Part shown: in pieces, positions 28,668 to 36,805 of the stretch
Numbering within the stretch: the stretch's first letter is position 1
Layout: every line of letters begins with the position of its first letter
From: Rubrivivax sp.
GTDB taxonomy: Bacteria; Pseudomonadota; Gammaproteobacteria; Burkholderiales; Burkholderiaceae_C
Assembly: GCA_016789865.1 (NCBI GenBank)
Contig: JAEUPC010000209.1
Span: forward strand, 1 to 36,805
Length of the DNA: 36,805 bases
Direction: 5' to 3'
Program-made: the position numbers and the translations under genes
Notes under the pieces: generated by a model
Database searches by the model: none
Told to the model about the DNA's origin: nothing
Seen by the model: only the letters and a program-made list of their open reading frames with translations

Positions 28668-31457
28668 TCATTCGGCGGCCAGCGCCTGAAGGCGCTCGAT
28701 CCACCCCGGCGCCTCCTCCAGCCGCCAGGCGTAGTCACGCGACGGCATGCGCTGGCACTTGATGAGGTCGAGCCGCTCGCGCTCCACCGCCTGCATCGAG
28801 CGCAGCGCGCTTGTCCGGACCTCGGCGTTCATCGGTGCGGCAACGGCCGTCTCGGCCAGCCAGCGGGCTCGCAGGTATCGCACCGCCAAGGCGACGGCCA
28901 GCAGCGGCGCTTCGTCGGGCAGGCGTTCGATCAGCGAAGCGGCGAGCGCCTGCGCTTCGTCCAGCGCCTGTTCGGCGGCCAAGTGTTCACCGGCCAGCGC
29001 CAGCGCACAGGCACGCGCCTCGCCAAGTTGCACACCGCGGGCCTGCGTGTCCGCGTCGTCGGGCCAGCGCTGCATGGCCGCCAGCACCGAGGCCGTGGCT
29101 TCGCCGAGGTGCCTCAGCGCCTCCTGCGGCGCTCGGTTGGTGGCCAGTTCGCGGCCGGTGGTGATGACGCTGTTCAGATGGCCACGGCGCGCAACGCGTT
29201 CGGCCGGGTCGTGCGCGGCGAGCGCGCTCCAGCGCTCGATGGCCCGGGCGCCCCACTCGCGCACGCCGGCCAGATCGCCCAGCGCGCCGGCCGCACGCAG
29301 GCGCCACGTGGCCAGCCCGGCGACATCTTCCTGGAAGCGCGCGTTGTCGGGCTGCTCGCCGATCAGGCGGTCCATGATGCGTTGCGACGCCTCGATCTCG
29401 CGCAGCATGCCCGGCGGGTCACCGATGCGCCGCAGCGTCTGCGTGGCAACGCCATGCACCCACACCCACACGTGCGGCAGTTCGGCGTGGTCGGGCTGTC
29501 GAGCGGCCAGGCGTTCGAGGTGATGACGGGCCTGGCCGACGAAGCGCAGCGCCGCGTCGGCATCGCCCGACATCGAGTGCGGTGAGGCCAGCCGGAGAAA
29601 GGTGCGGGCCAGCTCGAGCCGGTGCCGCAGGTCGGGCCGGTCGGGCTCGACGTGGCGCCCGAACAGGGCCGCGGCGTGCAGCAGTTCGGGTTCGGCTTCG
29701 GCCAGGCGGCCGTCCTCGGCCAGCACGCCCGCGCGCGCCGACAGCGCCAGCGCCAGCTCGTAGGCCGCCAGATCGTCGCGCTCGTCTTCCTCCACCAGCG
29801 GCTCCAGCCACGCTGTCGCCTGCGCGAAGCTGCGCATCGCGCCGGCAGTGTCGCCCAGGTGCGGGCGCGAGTAGCCGTTGCGCTGCACCAGCCCGACGGT
29901 GCGATAGGCCATGCCGACTTCGAGCCGCACGCCGCGGTCGGCCGGTGCGGCGCGGGCCATGCGGTCCAGGTAGGTGATGGCGTCGCTCACCAGGCGTTGC
30001 CGCACCGCCGTGGAGCCGGCCAGCGGCTCCACCAGGTCGTGGTAGTCGAACAGCACGTGGTGCGCGAGCCGGCGCAGGTCCTCGAAGCGCGCCTGTGCGT
30101 CGTCGCGCGCGCGGGCGGCCTGCCGCACCTGCACCAGCGCGATGGCCAGCCCGGCAGCCATGCCCACCGCGCCCAGCGCCACCGCGGCCTGGCCCTGCAC
30201 GATGGCCGCCACCAGCCCGGTGACGAGGCCGAGCGCGCCCAGCGCCCCGGCCACCACGGCCCAGCGGTTGCGCTGCACGAAGCGCGCCACCACGTAGCCG
30301 GCCGACGCCGCACGCGCGCTCACCGGCCGCTGGTCGAGGAAGGCCTGCACGTCGGCGGCCATCGCGTCGACGCTGCCGTAGCGCCGCTCGGGCACCTTCT
30401 CCAGTGCCTTCAGCACGATGTTGTCGAGGTCACCCAGCACGCGAGCGCGCAGCGTGCGCCACATCGGCTCGCGCGCTTCGCTGTCGCGCAGGCGGCTGGG
30501 CCGCGTGGGCTCTTCGTCGAGCACGCTGCGCGCGGCCTGCAGCGGCGTGGTGGCGGTGCGGCCGGTGGGCCGCGTGCCGGTGAGCATCTGGAACAGCACG
30601 ACGCCCAGGCTGTAGACGTCGGTGGCGGTGGTCACCGCGTCGCCACGCACCTGCTCGGGGCTGGCGTAGTGCGGCGTGAAGGGCCGCGGGCCTCCCACCG
30701 TGGTGAGGCCGTCGTAGCCTTCCTGCGGATCGAGCGCCTTGGCGATGCCGAAGTCCAGCAGCTTGACCTGGCCTTCGTCGTCGACGAGCACGTTGCTGGG
30801 CTTCAGGTCGCGGTGCACCAGCAGGCGGCGGTGGGCGTGCGAGACGGCGTCGGCCAGTTGCAGGAAGAGCTGCAGGCGCGCTTCCAGCGACAGGCCGGCA
30901 CAGGCGCGGTCGATCGGCTGGCCGCTCACCCGCTCCATCACGAAGTAGGGCAAGCCATCGGCGGTGCGCCCGGCATCGAGCAGCCGCGCGATGTGCGGAT
31001 GCGCCAGCTGTGCCAGCGCCTGCTGCTCCTGCGCGAAGCGCGCCAGCACGGCGGCAGAGTCCATGCCTCGGCGCAGCACCTTGATCGCGGCCTCCGAGCG
31101 GTACGCGCCATCGTCGCGCGTGGCCAACCACACGTCGCCCATGCCGCCAGCGCCCAGGCGCGCGGCGATGCGCCACGGGCCGAGGCGCTGGCCGGCGCGG
31201 TCGTCGGGCGGCGCGGCAGGTGCGGGTGCCAGCGTGGAAGACGGCATGGCCGCCGCGGCCCCGCCGCTCAGGGCCCCGCCGGTGGCCGACTCGTGGTGGG
31301 CCAGCAGCGAACGAAGCTCGCGGACGAAGTGCGCGTCGGCGCGCGTCTGCAGGGCCGCCAGCGCCGCCAGCGCCGCTTCGCGTTCGGGCGGCGGCAACTC
31401 GACGAGGCGCTCGAACTCGGCGCGGATGCGCGGCCAGCGGTCGGCGTCGGCACTCAT
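28668..31457 (-). CDS. Membrane Ser/Thr protein kinase with TPR-like C-terminus, paralog A
   Basis: This is a transmembrane Hanks-type kinase. The 929-aa protein, from ATG 31457, has an N-terminal helical leader domain (about 8-60, RIRAEFERLVELPPPEREAAL) and a kinase domain (about 95-375). Visible are GAGGMGDVW, AAIK (K126), HRDLKPSN (215-222), DFG (235-237) and ASPEQV. A hydrophobic region with two adjacent segments (WAVVAGALGALGLVTGLVAAIV and AAVALGAVGMAAGLAIALV) follows, then a long alpha-helical repeat region resembling tetratricopeptide repeats. A GTG at 31466 would add three residues. It is the second gene of a tandem pair, 43 bases after paralog B. With two membrane segments its C-terminus would return to the cytoplasm. 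Substrates are unknown. Confidence 0.9.
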   Translation of the reverse strand: MSADADRWPRIRAEFERLVELPPPEREAALAALAALQTRADAHFVRELRSLLAHHESATGGALSGGAAAAMPSSTLAPAPAAPPDDRAGQRLGPWRIAARLGAGGMGDVWLATRDDGAYRSEAAIKVLRRGMDSAAVLARFAQEQQALAQLAHPHIARLLDAGRTADGLPYFVMERVSGQPIDRACAGLSLEARLQLFLQLADAVSHAHRRLLVHRDLKPSNVLVDDEGQVKLLDFGIAKALDPQEGYDGLTTVGGPRPFTPHYASPEQVRGDAVTTATDVYSLGVVLFQMLTGTRPTGRTATTPLQAARSVLDEEPTRPSRLRDSEAREPMWRTLRARVLGDLDNIVLKALEKVPERRYGSVDAMAADVQAFLDQRPVSARAASAGYVVARFVQRNRWAVVAGALGALGLVTGLVAAIVQGQAAVALGAVGMAAGLAIALVQVRQAARARDDAQARFEDLRRLAHHVLFDYHDLVEPLAGSTAVRQRLVSDAITYLDRMARAAPADRGVRLEVGMAYRTVGLVQRNGYSRPHLGDTAGAMRSFAQATAWLEPLVEEDERDDLAAYELALALSARAGVLAEDGRLAEAEPELLHAAALFGRHVEPDRPDLRHRLELARTFLRLASPHSMSGDADAALRFVGQARHHLERLAARQPDHAELPHVWVWVHGVATQTLRRIGDPPGMLREIEASQRIMDRLIGEQPDNARFQEDVAGLATWRLRAAGALGDLAGVREWGARAIERWSALAAHDPAERVARRGHLNSVITTGRELATNRAPQEALRHLGEATASVLAAMQRWPDDADTQARGVQLGEARACALALAGEHLAAEQALDEAQALAASLIERLPDEAPLLAVALAVRYLRARWLAETAVAAPMNAEVRTSALRSMQAVERERLDLIKCQRMPSRDYAWRLEEAPGWIERLQALAAE

Positions 31458-31500
31458 GGCGGGCACGCGCAGCCGTGTTCCGGCTGGGGCCGCGTATCGA

Positions 31501-34227
31501 TCACCGCGCCAGCGCGCGCACCGGCGCGACGAAGGCCTCGAAGCTGGCAGGCACAGGCTGCCCGGCCGGCCAGGCCAGCAGGGCCACGCGCGCGGCGGTG
31601 GCAGCGGCCGGGGTGTCGCCGCGCTGGGCCAGCGCCCGAGCGCGTTCGCCGTGCGCCAGCGCCAGCGTCCACGCGCGCGCCGCGTTGTCGTCGTTGCCGG
31701 CCATCAGCCGTGCGGCCTCGTCGGCGAGTGCCAAGGCACGCCCGGCGTCGGCTTCGCGCCAGGCGCGGGCGGCCCACACCAGCGTCTCGGCGCGCACGCG
31801 GCGCGAGACGAAGGGCCCGGCGCCGCCGGACTGCATCTCGCGCAAGGCTTCGGCAAGGCCGCGGCGCGCGCCCGCGGGGTCGCCGGCCAGCACACGTTGC
31901 CGCGCATCGAGCATCGCCAGCGTGCGCAGGCGCTGCTGCCCCGCCTTGTTGCCGGGGTCGGCGGCCAATTGCTCGCGGGCGAAGGCCAGCGCCTCGTCCA
32001 TGCGCCGGCGCGCCTCGGCGTGGCGGCCGGCCATCGCCAGCGCGCCCGCGAGGCTGCCGCGCGCCACGGCGCGATGGATGCGGAACTGCGCGTCGTCGGG
32101 CTTGCTCGCAGCGTTGCGCTCGCGCAGCGCGAGCTGGCGTTCGAAGTCGGCAACGGCGCCTTCGTGGTCGCCGGTCTGCGTGCGCCAGGCCGCACGGTCG
32201 CCCAGCACCACCGCCAGGGTGTGCAGCGATTCGACGTTGGCAGGCGAAGGCGCCAGCAGCTCTTCGGCGTAGCCCATGGCCAGGTCGATGTGCCGGCGCG
32301 CCTCGGCGAGCCGCCCGAGGTTGGCGTAGCTGATGCTGACGCCCAGCGTGCGCGCGGTGATGACGTGCATGTCCACCGCGCTGGTCAGCGCCGCCCAGTG
32401 GCGGGGCGCGCGCTGGCGGGCGAGCGCGGCTTCCACCAGCGGCGGCGCGAGTTGCAGGGCCGCCAGCGCCTGCGCCGGCCGGCCGTGGCGCTGGTGCATG
32501 CGCGCCTTGGCGGCAAACAGGTCCAGCCCGTCGGTCATCTCCTCGATGCTGGTGTCGGGGTGCTGCACATACAGCGGCAGCAGTGCAATCGCCTTGTCGA
32601 GGTTGGCGTCGGCCTCGGCCAGCTGGCCGGTGGAGATCGTCTCGCTGTCGCCTTGCAGCTCGGCGATGCGGGAGTAGGTGTCGGCCAGCTCGCGGGCCAG
32701 CGTGCGGTCGGTGCGCGCGGCGTCGCGCAGGCTGTCGAGGAAGCCGGCCGCGTCGCCCAGCAGCGCCGCGCGCACCTCGGTGGCGCCGCTCAGGTAGCGC
32801 AGCTTGTCGTGGTACTTGAACACCAGCCGCCCGGCGAGCTGGCGCACTTCGTTGAAGCGGCGTTCGGCGACGGCACGGGCAGCCTCGGCCGCCGCGCGCG
32901 CACTCTCGGCCTCGTGCGCCTGCCACAGCGCCACCGCGGCACCGCCCAGCACGCCCAGCAGCGCCGCGGCCGCCGCTGCGCTGGTCAGCCGATGCCGCGC
33001 CAGCAGCTTGCGCGTGCGGTAGGCCCACGACGCCGGCCGTGCGCTGACCGGAAAGCCGCCGAGGTAGGCGCGGATGTCCGCAGCCAGCGCGTCGACGCTG
33101 GCGTAGCGCGCCTCGGGGCGCTTCTCCAGCGTCTTGAGCAGGATGTTGTCGAGGTCGCCTTCCAGTTGCCGGCGCGTGCGTTCCCAGCCCGGGGTCGGCA
33201 GCGCCAGGCTGCTGGGCCGCGAGGGTTCCTCTTCCAGCACGCAGCGCGCCGCGGCCGCCGGCGTGGTGGCGCTGCGGCCGTACGGGCGCTGGCCGGTGAG
33301 CAGCACGTACAGCAGCACGCCCAGGCTGTAGATGTCGGTGGCGGTGGTCACCGGTTCGCCGCGCACCTGCTCGGGGCTGGCGTAGTGCGGCGTGAACGGG
33401 CGCTCGCCGGTGGCGGTGAGCGGGTCGCCCGAAGCGTTGTCCTGCACCGGGTCCAGTGCCTTGGCGATGCCGAAGTCCAGCAGCTTCACGCGGCCCTCGT
33501 CGTCGACCATCACGTTGCCGGGCTTCAGGTCGCGGTGCACGAGCAGGTTGCGGTGGGCGTGCGCCACCGCGTCGGCCAGTTGCAGGAACAGCTGCAGCCG
33601 CTCGGCCAGCGGCCGACCGGCCGAGGCCTCGTGAATGGCGCGGCCCTGCACGCGCTCCATCACGAAGTAGGGCAGGTTGTCGCTGGTGCGGCCGGCGTCC
33701 ATCAGCCGCGCGATGTGCGGGTGCGCCAGGCGCGCCAGCGCGCGTTGTTCCTGCGCGAAGCGGGCGAGCACGGCATCGGAGTCCATGCCGCGCTTGAGCA
33801 CCTTGATCGCCGCGGTGCCCTCGAAGGCGCCGTCGGCGCGCTCGGCCAGCCATACCTCGCCCATGCCGCCGCGGCCCAGCGGCGCGGTGATGCGCCAGGC
33901 ACCCAGCACCTGGCCGATGCGCGTGCCGCCGGCGTGCCCCACCGATGTCTGGGCGGTGCCTTCGGCCGGCGAGGCGACGCGCGAGGCCGGCTCGGTATGG
34001 CCCGCGTTGCCCGCGTCGCTTTCGTGCTCGGCCGCCCCGAGGCTCAGCGCCCCACCGGTGGCCGCCTGATCGTGCTGCAACAGCGAGCGAACCTCGGCAG
34101 CGAGCGCGGCACCGGCGGGGCCGGCGCGCTCGGTGGCGGCAAGCAGCGCGGTCCGTTCGGGCAGCGCCAGCGGCAGCGCCTGCTCGAACAGCGCACGCAC
34201 GGCGCTCCAGGGGGGGGTGGGGGTCAT
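31501..34227 (-). CDS. Membrane Ser/Thr protein kinase with TPR-like C-terminus, paralog B
   Basis: This 908-aa Hanks-type kinase is built like its downstream neighbour. An N-terminal helical leader (about 8-60, AVRALFEQALPLALPERTALL) ends in a shared Q/H-x-ATGGALS motif. The kinase domain (about 110-390) has GRGGMGEVW (118-126), AAIK (K142), HRDLKPGN (231-238), DFG (251-253) and ASPEQV. A single transmembrane segment (about 415-434) follows, then an Ala/Arg/Glu-rich coiled coil (about 436-460) and TPR-like helices to the end. Catalytic residues are intact. Only one membrane segment is visible, so the C-terminus would lie in the periplasm. The start ATG is followed at once by a run of eight C. 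It is divergent from a lipoprotein. Confidence 0.9.
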   Translation of the reverse strand: MTPTPPWSAVRALFEQALPLALPERTALLAATERAGPAGAALAAEVRSLLQHDQAATGGALSLGAAEHESDAGNAGHTEPASRVASPAEGTAQTSVGHAGGTRIGQVLGAWRITAPLGRGGMGEVWLAERADGAFEGTAAIKVLKRGMDSDAVLARFAQEQRALARLAHPHIARLMDAGRTSDNLPYFVMERVQGRAIHEASAGRPLAERLQLFLQLADAVAHAHRNLLVHRDLKPGNVMVDDEGRVKLLDFGIAKALDPVQDNASGDPLTATGERPFTPHYASPEQVRGEPVTTATDIYSLGVLLYVLLTGQRPYGRSATTPAAAARCVLEEEPSRPSSLALPTPGWERTRRQLEGDLDNILLKTLEKRPEARYASVDALAADIRAYLGGFPVSARPASWAYRTRKLLARHRLTSAAAAAALLGVLGGAAVALWQAHEAESARAAAEAARAVAERRFNEVRQLAGRLVFKYHDKLRYLSGATEVRAALLGDAAGFLDSLRDAARTDRTLARELADTYSRIAELQGDSETISTGQLAEADANLDKAIALLPLYVQHPDTSIEEMTDGLDLFAAKARMHQRHGRPAQALAALQLAPPLVEAALARQRAPRHWAALTSAVDMHVITARTLGVSISYANLGRLAEARRHIDLAMGYAEELLAPSPANVESLHTLAVVLGDRAAWRTQTGDHEGAVADFERQLALRERNAASKPDDAQFRIHRAVARGSLAGALAMAGRHAEARRRMDEALAFAREQLAADPGNKAGQQRLRTLAMLDARQRVLAGDPAGARRGLAEALREMQSGGAGPFVSRRVRAETLVWAARAWREADAGRALALADEAARLMAGNDDNAARAWTLALAHGERARALAQRGDTPAAATAARVALLAWPAGQPVPASFEAFVAPVRALAR

Positions 34228-34540
34228 GAACGACGAGTCATCGGCAGGGGTTCAGGAGGCGGCGCGCCACCGGCGCCGGCGCCGGCCCGCGGCGGGCCTG
34301 GCCATGCACCTACGCAGCCTTCGGCGTGCGCGGGGCTCACACGCACCCGGCTCGATCGGAGCTCGCCCCCCGGCGTCCACAGGCACGCTAGCCGATCCGG
34401 CTCCCCCCGGAACGCGGGGGATTTCACGCCCCGGGCCAAAGAACGCGCCGCGGCGATGAGCCGCGCGTCGCCGTCATGCGGCGTAGGCCGATGTGCGCCG
34501 CCGAGTCGGGTGGCCGCGTTCAACCGGAAGGACTGCCCCC
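34228..34540. other. Divergent regulatory region with tandem hairpins
   Basis: This 313-base region separates kinase B (minus) from the lipoprotein (plus). Two tandem hairpins face the lipoprotein: CGCGGC-GATGA-GCCGCG (34449-34465) and CGCCG-TCATG-CGGCG (34469-34483). Their loops share four complementary bases (ATGA with TCAT). A further CCCCC/GGGGG stem lies near 34405-34425. GGAAGGA lies about 8 nt before the lipoprotein ATG as its ribosome binding site. I see no convincing -35/-10 and no known riboswitch. Confidence 0.45.
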
Positions 34541-36805
34541 ATGACCTCGAAGCACGATCGAACCGAACCCGCGGCGCGTCGCCGCGCCTTGCTGGCCAGC
34601 GCGCTGGCCACGGCCGCTCTGCTGGCCGCTTGCGGTGGCAGCGGCGGCGACAGCGAGGGCGCTGCACCGCCGCCGCCCGCACCCCCCCCGCCGCCGCCGG
34701 CCAGCGGCAGCGTGCAGGTCACGGCGTCGCTGGGCGCGGTCTTCAATGCCGACGTCACCGTGAGCTGTGCGCCCACGGGTGCGGTGCTCGGTACTGCCGC
34801 CACCGGCAGCACCGGCGCCGTGAACGTGGCCACCACAGGCAGTTGCGCCGGCCCGGTGCTGGTCAGCGTGGCCGGGCGGGCCGACGGCAGCAGCACCTAC
34901 TTCGACGAAGCGCTCGGCGCGGCGGCGCCGCTGCCGGCCGGCACGCGCTTGCGCGCGCTGGCCCCGAGCCTGGCCAACCCGATGACGGTGGGCGTCACCG
35001 CGCTGACCGAGGTGGCTGCCGCACAGGCGCTGGCCACCGCCGGCAGCCTGGCGGCCGTGACCGCCGTGCAGGCCAACGCCGCCAACGCCGCCATCGTCAC
35101 CCAAGTGCTGGGCGCCGGCGTGACGCTGGACATCCTCGGCGCGCCCACGCTGTGGGGTGCCGCCACTGCCGCAGGCAGCCTGGGCACCTCCGCAGCCGAC
35201 CGTTATGCCTATTACCTCGGCGCGTTGGCGAAGATGGGCCAGGGCAGCGGTGCGAGCCCGGCGCTGGCCGTGGCCTCGGCGCTGGCCAACGACCTGGCCG
35301 ACGGCACGATGAACGGCAGCAGCGGTGGCTTCACCTACAGCGGTGCCAACTTCGCGGGCCAGCTCAACGCCGCGCTGGCGGCCATGGCCTCCTTTGCCAG
35401 CCCGGCGCTGCAGACGGCGCTGAACATCGTGCCGGTACCGCCGGTGGCGCTGAGCGGCTTCACGCCGGCCAGCGGCACCGTCGGCGCGCAGGTCACGCTC
35501 AGCGGCAGCGGCTTCGATGCCGACGGCACGCGCATGGTGGTGAAGTTCAGCAACGACGTCACCGCCACGGTGGTGACCAGCAGCACCAGCCAGCTCGTGG
35601 TGCAGGTGCCCGCCGGCGCGGTGAACGGCCCGATCACCGTCACCAACAACGCCACCGGCCGCAACGCCACCACGGCCACGAGCTTCACGGTCACGCCCGT
35701 CGTCACCCTGCCGGCGGTGCCCGCGGGGCTGGGCGCCACGCCAGTCAGCGCCACGCAGATCACGCTCAACTGGGCGGCTGCCGTGGGGGCCGAGAGCTAC
35801 AACATCTATCGCTCCACCGGCGCCGGCGTGGCCACCAGCGCGGGCAACAAGGTCAACACCGGGCCGGTGCTGCTGCCGACCTTCGCCGACAGCGGCCTGG
35901 TCGGTTCCACCACCTACTTCTACAAGGTCACGGCGTTCAATGCCGCCGGCGAGAGCGTGGGCTCCACCGAAGCCAGCGCCACCACGCTGGCCACCGGCGC
36001 ACTGGCCTGGCGCAACGCCACCGCATCGCGCCTGGCGGTGGTGTACGACCGCACGCTGTACCTCAACGGCAAGTTCACGACGCTGCACTTCCCCGGCGTG
36101 GTGAGCACCTCGACCGACGGCGCCAGCTGGACCACGGCGCAAACCGGTACCACCGACTCGGTAAAAGACATGGTGTACGGCAACGGCCGCTACCTGGCAC
36201 TGGCCACAGTGTCGGCAGGCGGCGGCAACGTGAGTTACGTGCTCAGGACTTCGGCCGACGGCCAGGCCTGGACCACGCCCACGCTGCCGGCCGCCGCGGC
36301 CACGCTTCGCCTGGCGGCCATCCTGTTTGCCAACGGCAAGTTCACCGCCATCGCGGCGGGCCAAGGCGGCGCGTTCGGCGCCGAGGTGCTCAGCTCCACC
36401 GACGGCCTGGCCTGGACCTCACAGACTGCATCGACCTTCTGGAACGACGTGGGCCAGCTCGCCTACGGCAACGGCGTGTACGTGGCCACCGGTGGCGTGG
36501 TGCAGGTCTCCACCGACGGCGTCACCTGGACCATGCCGATCACCAGCCAGACCCCGCCCAACCGGTTGAAGTACCTGAACGGCCAGTTCTTCATGGTCGG
36601 CAACAACGGGCTCATCCGCACCTCGGCCAACGGCTCGACCTGGACCACCCGCACCTCGGGTACGACGCGCAACCTGAACGACATCGACTTCGGCAACGGC
36701 ACCTACGCCATCGCCGGTGCGTTCAATGCGCAGACCGTCACCGGCACCCTGCTTACCTCCACCGACGCGGCGACCTGGACGCTGGCCGACCTGACCGCGG
36801 TGGCG
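34541..36805 (+). CDS. Modular lipoprotein with IPT, FN3 and propeller-like repeats (3' end outside window)
   Basis: This is a probable outer-membrane or surface lipoprotein. The frame is open from ATG 34541 for 755 codons to the window edge. A basic n-region and hydrophobic core lead to the lipobox LLAAC with Cys31; Gly at +2 is consistent with outer-membrane sorting. A Pro-rich spacer follows, then an Ala-rich region (about 55-290), an IPT/TIG domain (about 297-385, SGFTPASGTVGAQVTLSGSG) and a fibronectin type III domain (about 390-485, SYNIYRSTG, TTYFYKVTAFNAAGES). Six propeller-like repeats (from about 520) each carry S(T/A)DGxxWT and mostly NG[KRVT][YF]. Binding partners are unknown. A stretch of eight C lies in the Pro-rich spacer. 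It is divergent from the kinase pair. Confidence 0.9.
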   Translation, partial: MTSKHDRTEPAARRRALLASALATAALLAACGGSGGDSEGAAPPPPAPPPPPPASGSVQVTASLGAVFNADVTVSCAPTGAVLGTAATGSTGAVNVATTGSCAGPVLVSVAGRADGSSTYFDEALGAAAPLPAGTRLRALAPSLANPMTVGVTALTEVAAAQALATAGSLAAVTAVQANAANAAIVTQVLGAGVTLDILGAPTLWGAATAAGSLGTSAADRYAYYLGALAKMGQGSGASPALAVASALANDLADGTMNGSSGGFTYSGANFAGQLNAALAAMASFASPALQTALNIVPVPPVALSGFTPASGTVGAQVTLSGSGFDADGTRMVVKFSNDVTATVVTSSTSQLVVQVPAGAVNGPITVTNNATGRNATTATSFTVTPVVTLPAVPAGLGATPVSATQITLNWAAAVGAESYNIYRSTGAGVATSAGNKVNTGPVLLPTFADSGLVGSTTYFYKVTAFNAAGESVGSTEASATTLATGALAWRNATASRLAVVYDRTLYLNGKFTTLHFPGVVSTSTDGASWTTAQTGTTDSVKDMVYGNGRYLALATVSAGGGNVSYVLRTSADGQAWTTPTLPAAAATLRLAAILFANGKFTAIAAGQGGAFGAEVLSSTDGLAWTSQTASTFWNDVGQLAYGNGVYVATGGVVQVSTDGVTWTMPITSQTPPNRLKYLNGQFFMVGNNGLIRTSANGSTWTTRTSGTTRNLNDIDFGNGTYAIAGAFNAQTVTGTLLTSTDAATWTLADLTAVA

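Noticed and set aside
28438-28689. A small plus-strand gene after the M20 peptidase
   Set aside because: It starts inside a hairpin, is Arg/Pro/Ser-rich without a ribosome binding site, and overlaps the 3' end of the kinase gene.
29622-32333. A 903-codon plus-strand open frame opposite the kinases
   Set aside because: It is antisense to paralogous kinases with intact catalytic motifs, and its tail becomes Arg/Ala repeats.
34400-34540. A GEMM-type c-di-GMP riboswitch before the lipoprotein (CACGCCCCGGGCCAAAG recalls the core)
   Set aside because: The second conserved half (ACGCAAAGCC) and the P2 receptor pattern are missing, so the resemblance is superficial.

Overview
The window is about 36.8 kb of very GC-rich bacterial chromosome. 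Gene content and protein style point to a betaproteobacterium of the order Burkholderiales, most likely in the Rubrivivax/Leptothrix/Ideonella neighbourhood. That placement is an inference from recognisable families, not from a search. I see no rRNA, tRNA, CRISPR array, insertion sequence or prophage. Most genes are core or housekeeping genes. Both ends cut through a gene.

Left part (1-13.0 kb): a truncated Ser/Thr kinase (minus strand) is divergent from a plus-strand run. This run is argS, a SPOR-domain protein, dsbA, lptA, lptB, rpoN, a THUMP-type rRNA methyltransferase, corA and a small TonB-C-like secreted protein. A GST-family gene (minus) is then divergent from ruvB (plus).

Middle (13.0-19.7 kb): a six-gene type IV pilus operon, pilE, fimT/gspH-like, pilV, pilW, pilX, pilY1. 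The first five genes overlap or nearly abut, and pilY1 is set off by a 47-base gap with two hairpins. A sigma-54-like GG-N10-GC element lies about 55 bases before the operon, and rpoN is in the same window.

Right-middle (19.7-28.4 kb): a minus-strand series. In transcription order it is an EamA transporter, an HD-GYP c-di-GMP phosphodiesterase, a PAS-GGDEF-EAL protein, a DUF1840 protein, a PEBP/YbhB protein and a histidine phosphatase. Divergent from the EamA gene are an antibiotic-biosynthesis-monooxygenase-fold protein and an M20 peptidase.

Right end (28.4-36.8 kb): two paralogous membrane-anchored Ser/Thr kinases in tandem (minus). They are divergent from a modular lipoprotein (plus) with IPT, FN3 and propeller-like repeats that runs off the window.

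I did not find a clearly new multi-gene system. The most interesting signals are the following: a GGDEF-EAL protein whose GGDEF site reads GGDQF while its inhibitory site and EAL motifs are intact; the tandem kinase pair, in which one paralog appears to have one membrane segment and the other two; the divergent kinase/lipoprotein region with tandem hairpins and C8 tracts; -10-like boxes exactly 7 nt before the argS and ruvB ATGs that suggest leaderless transcripts; and a palindromic element embedded in the methyltransferase gene.
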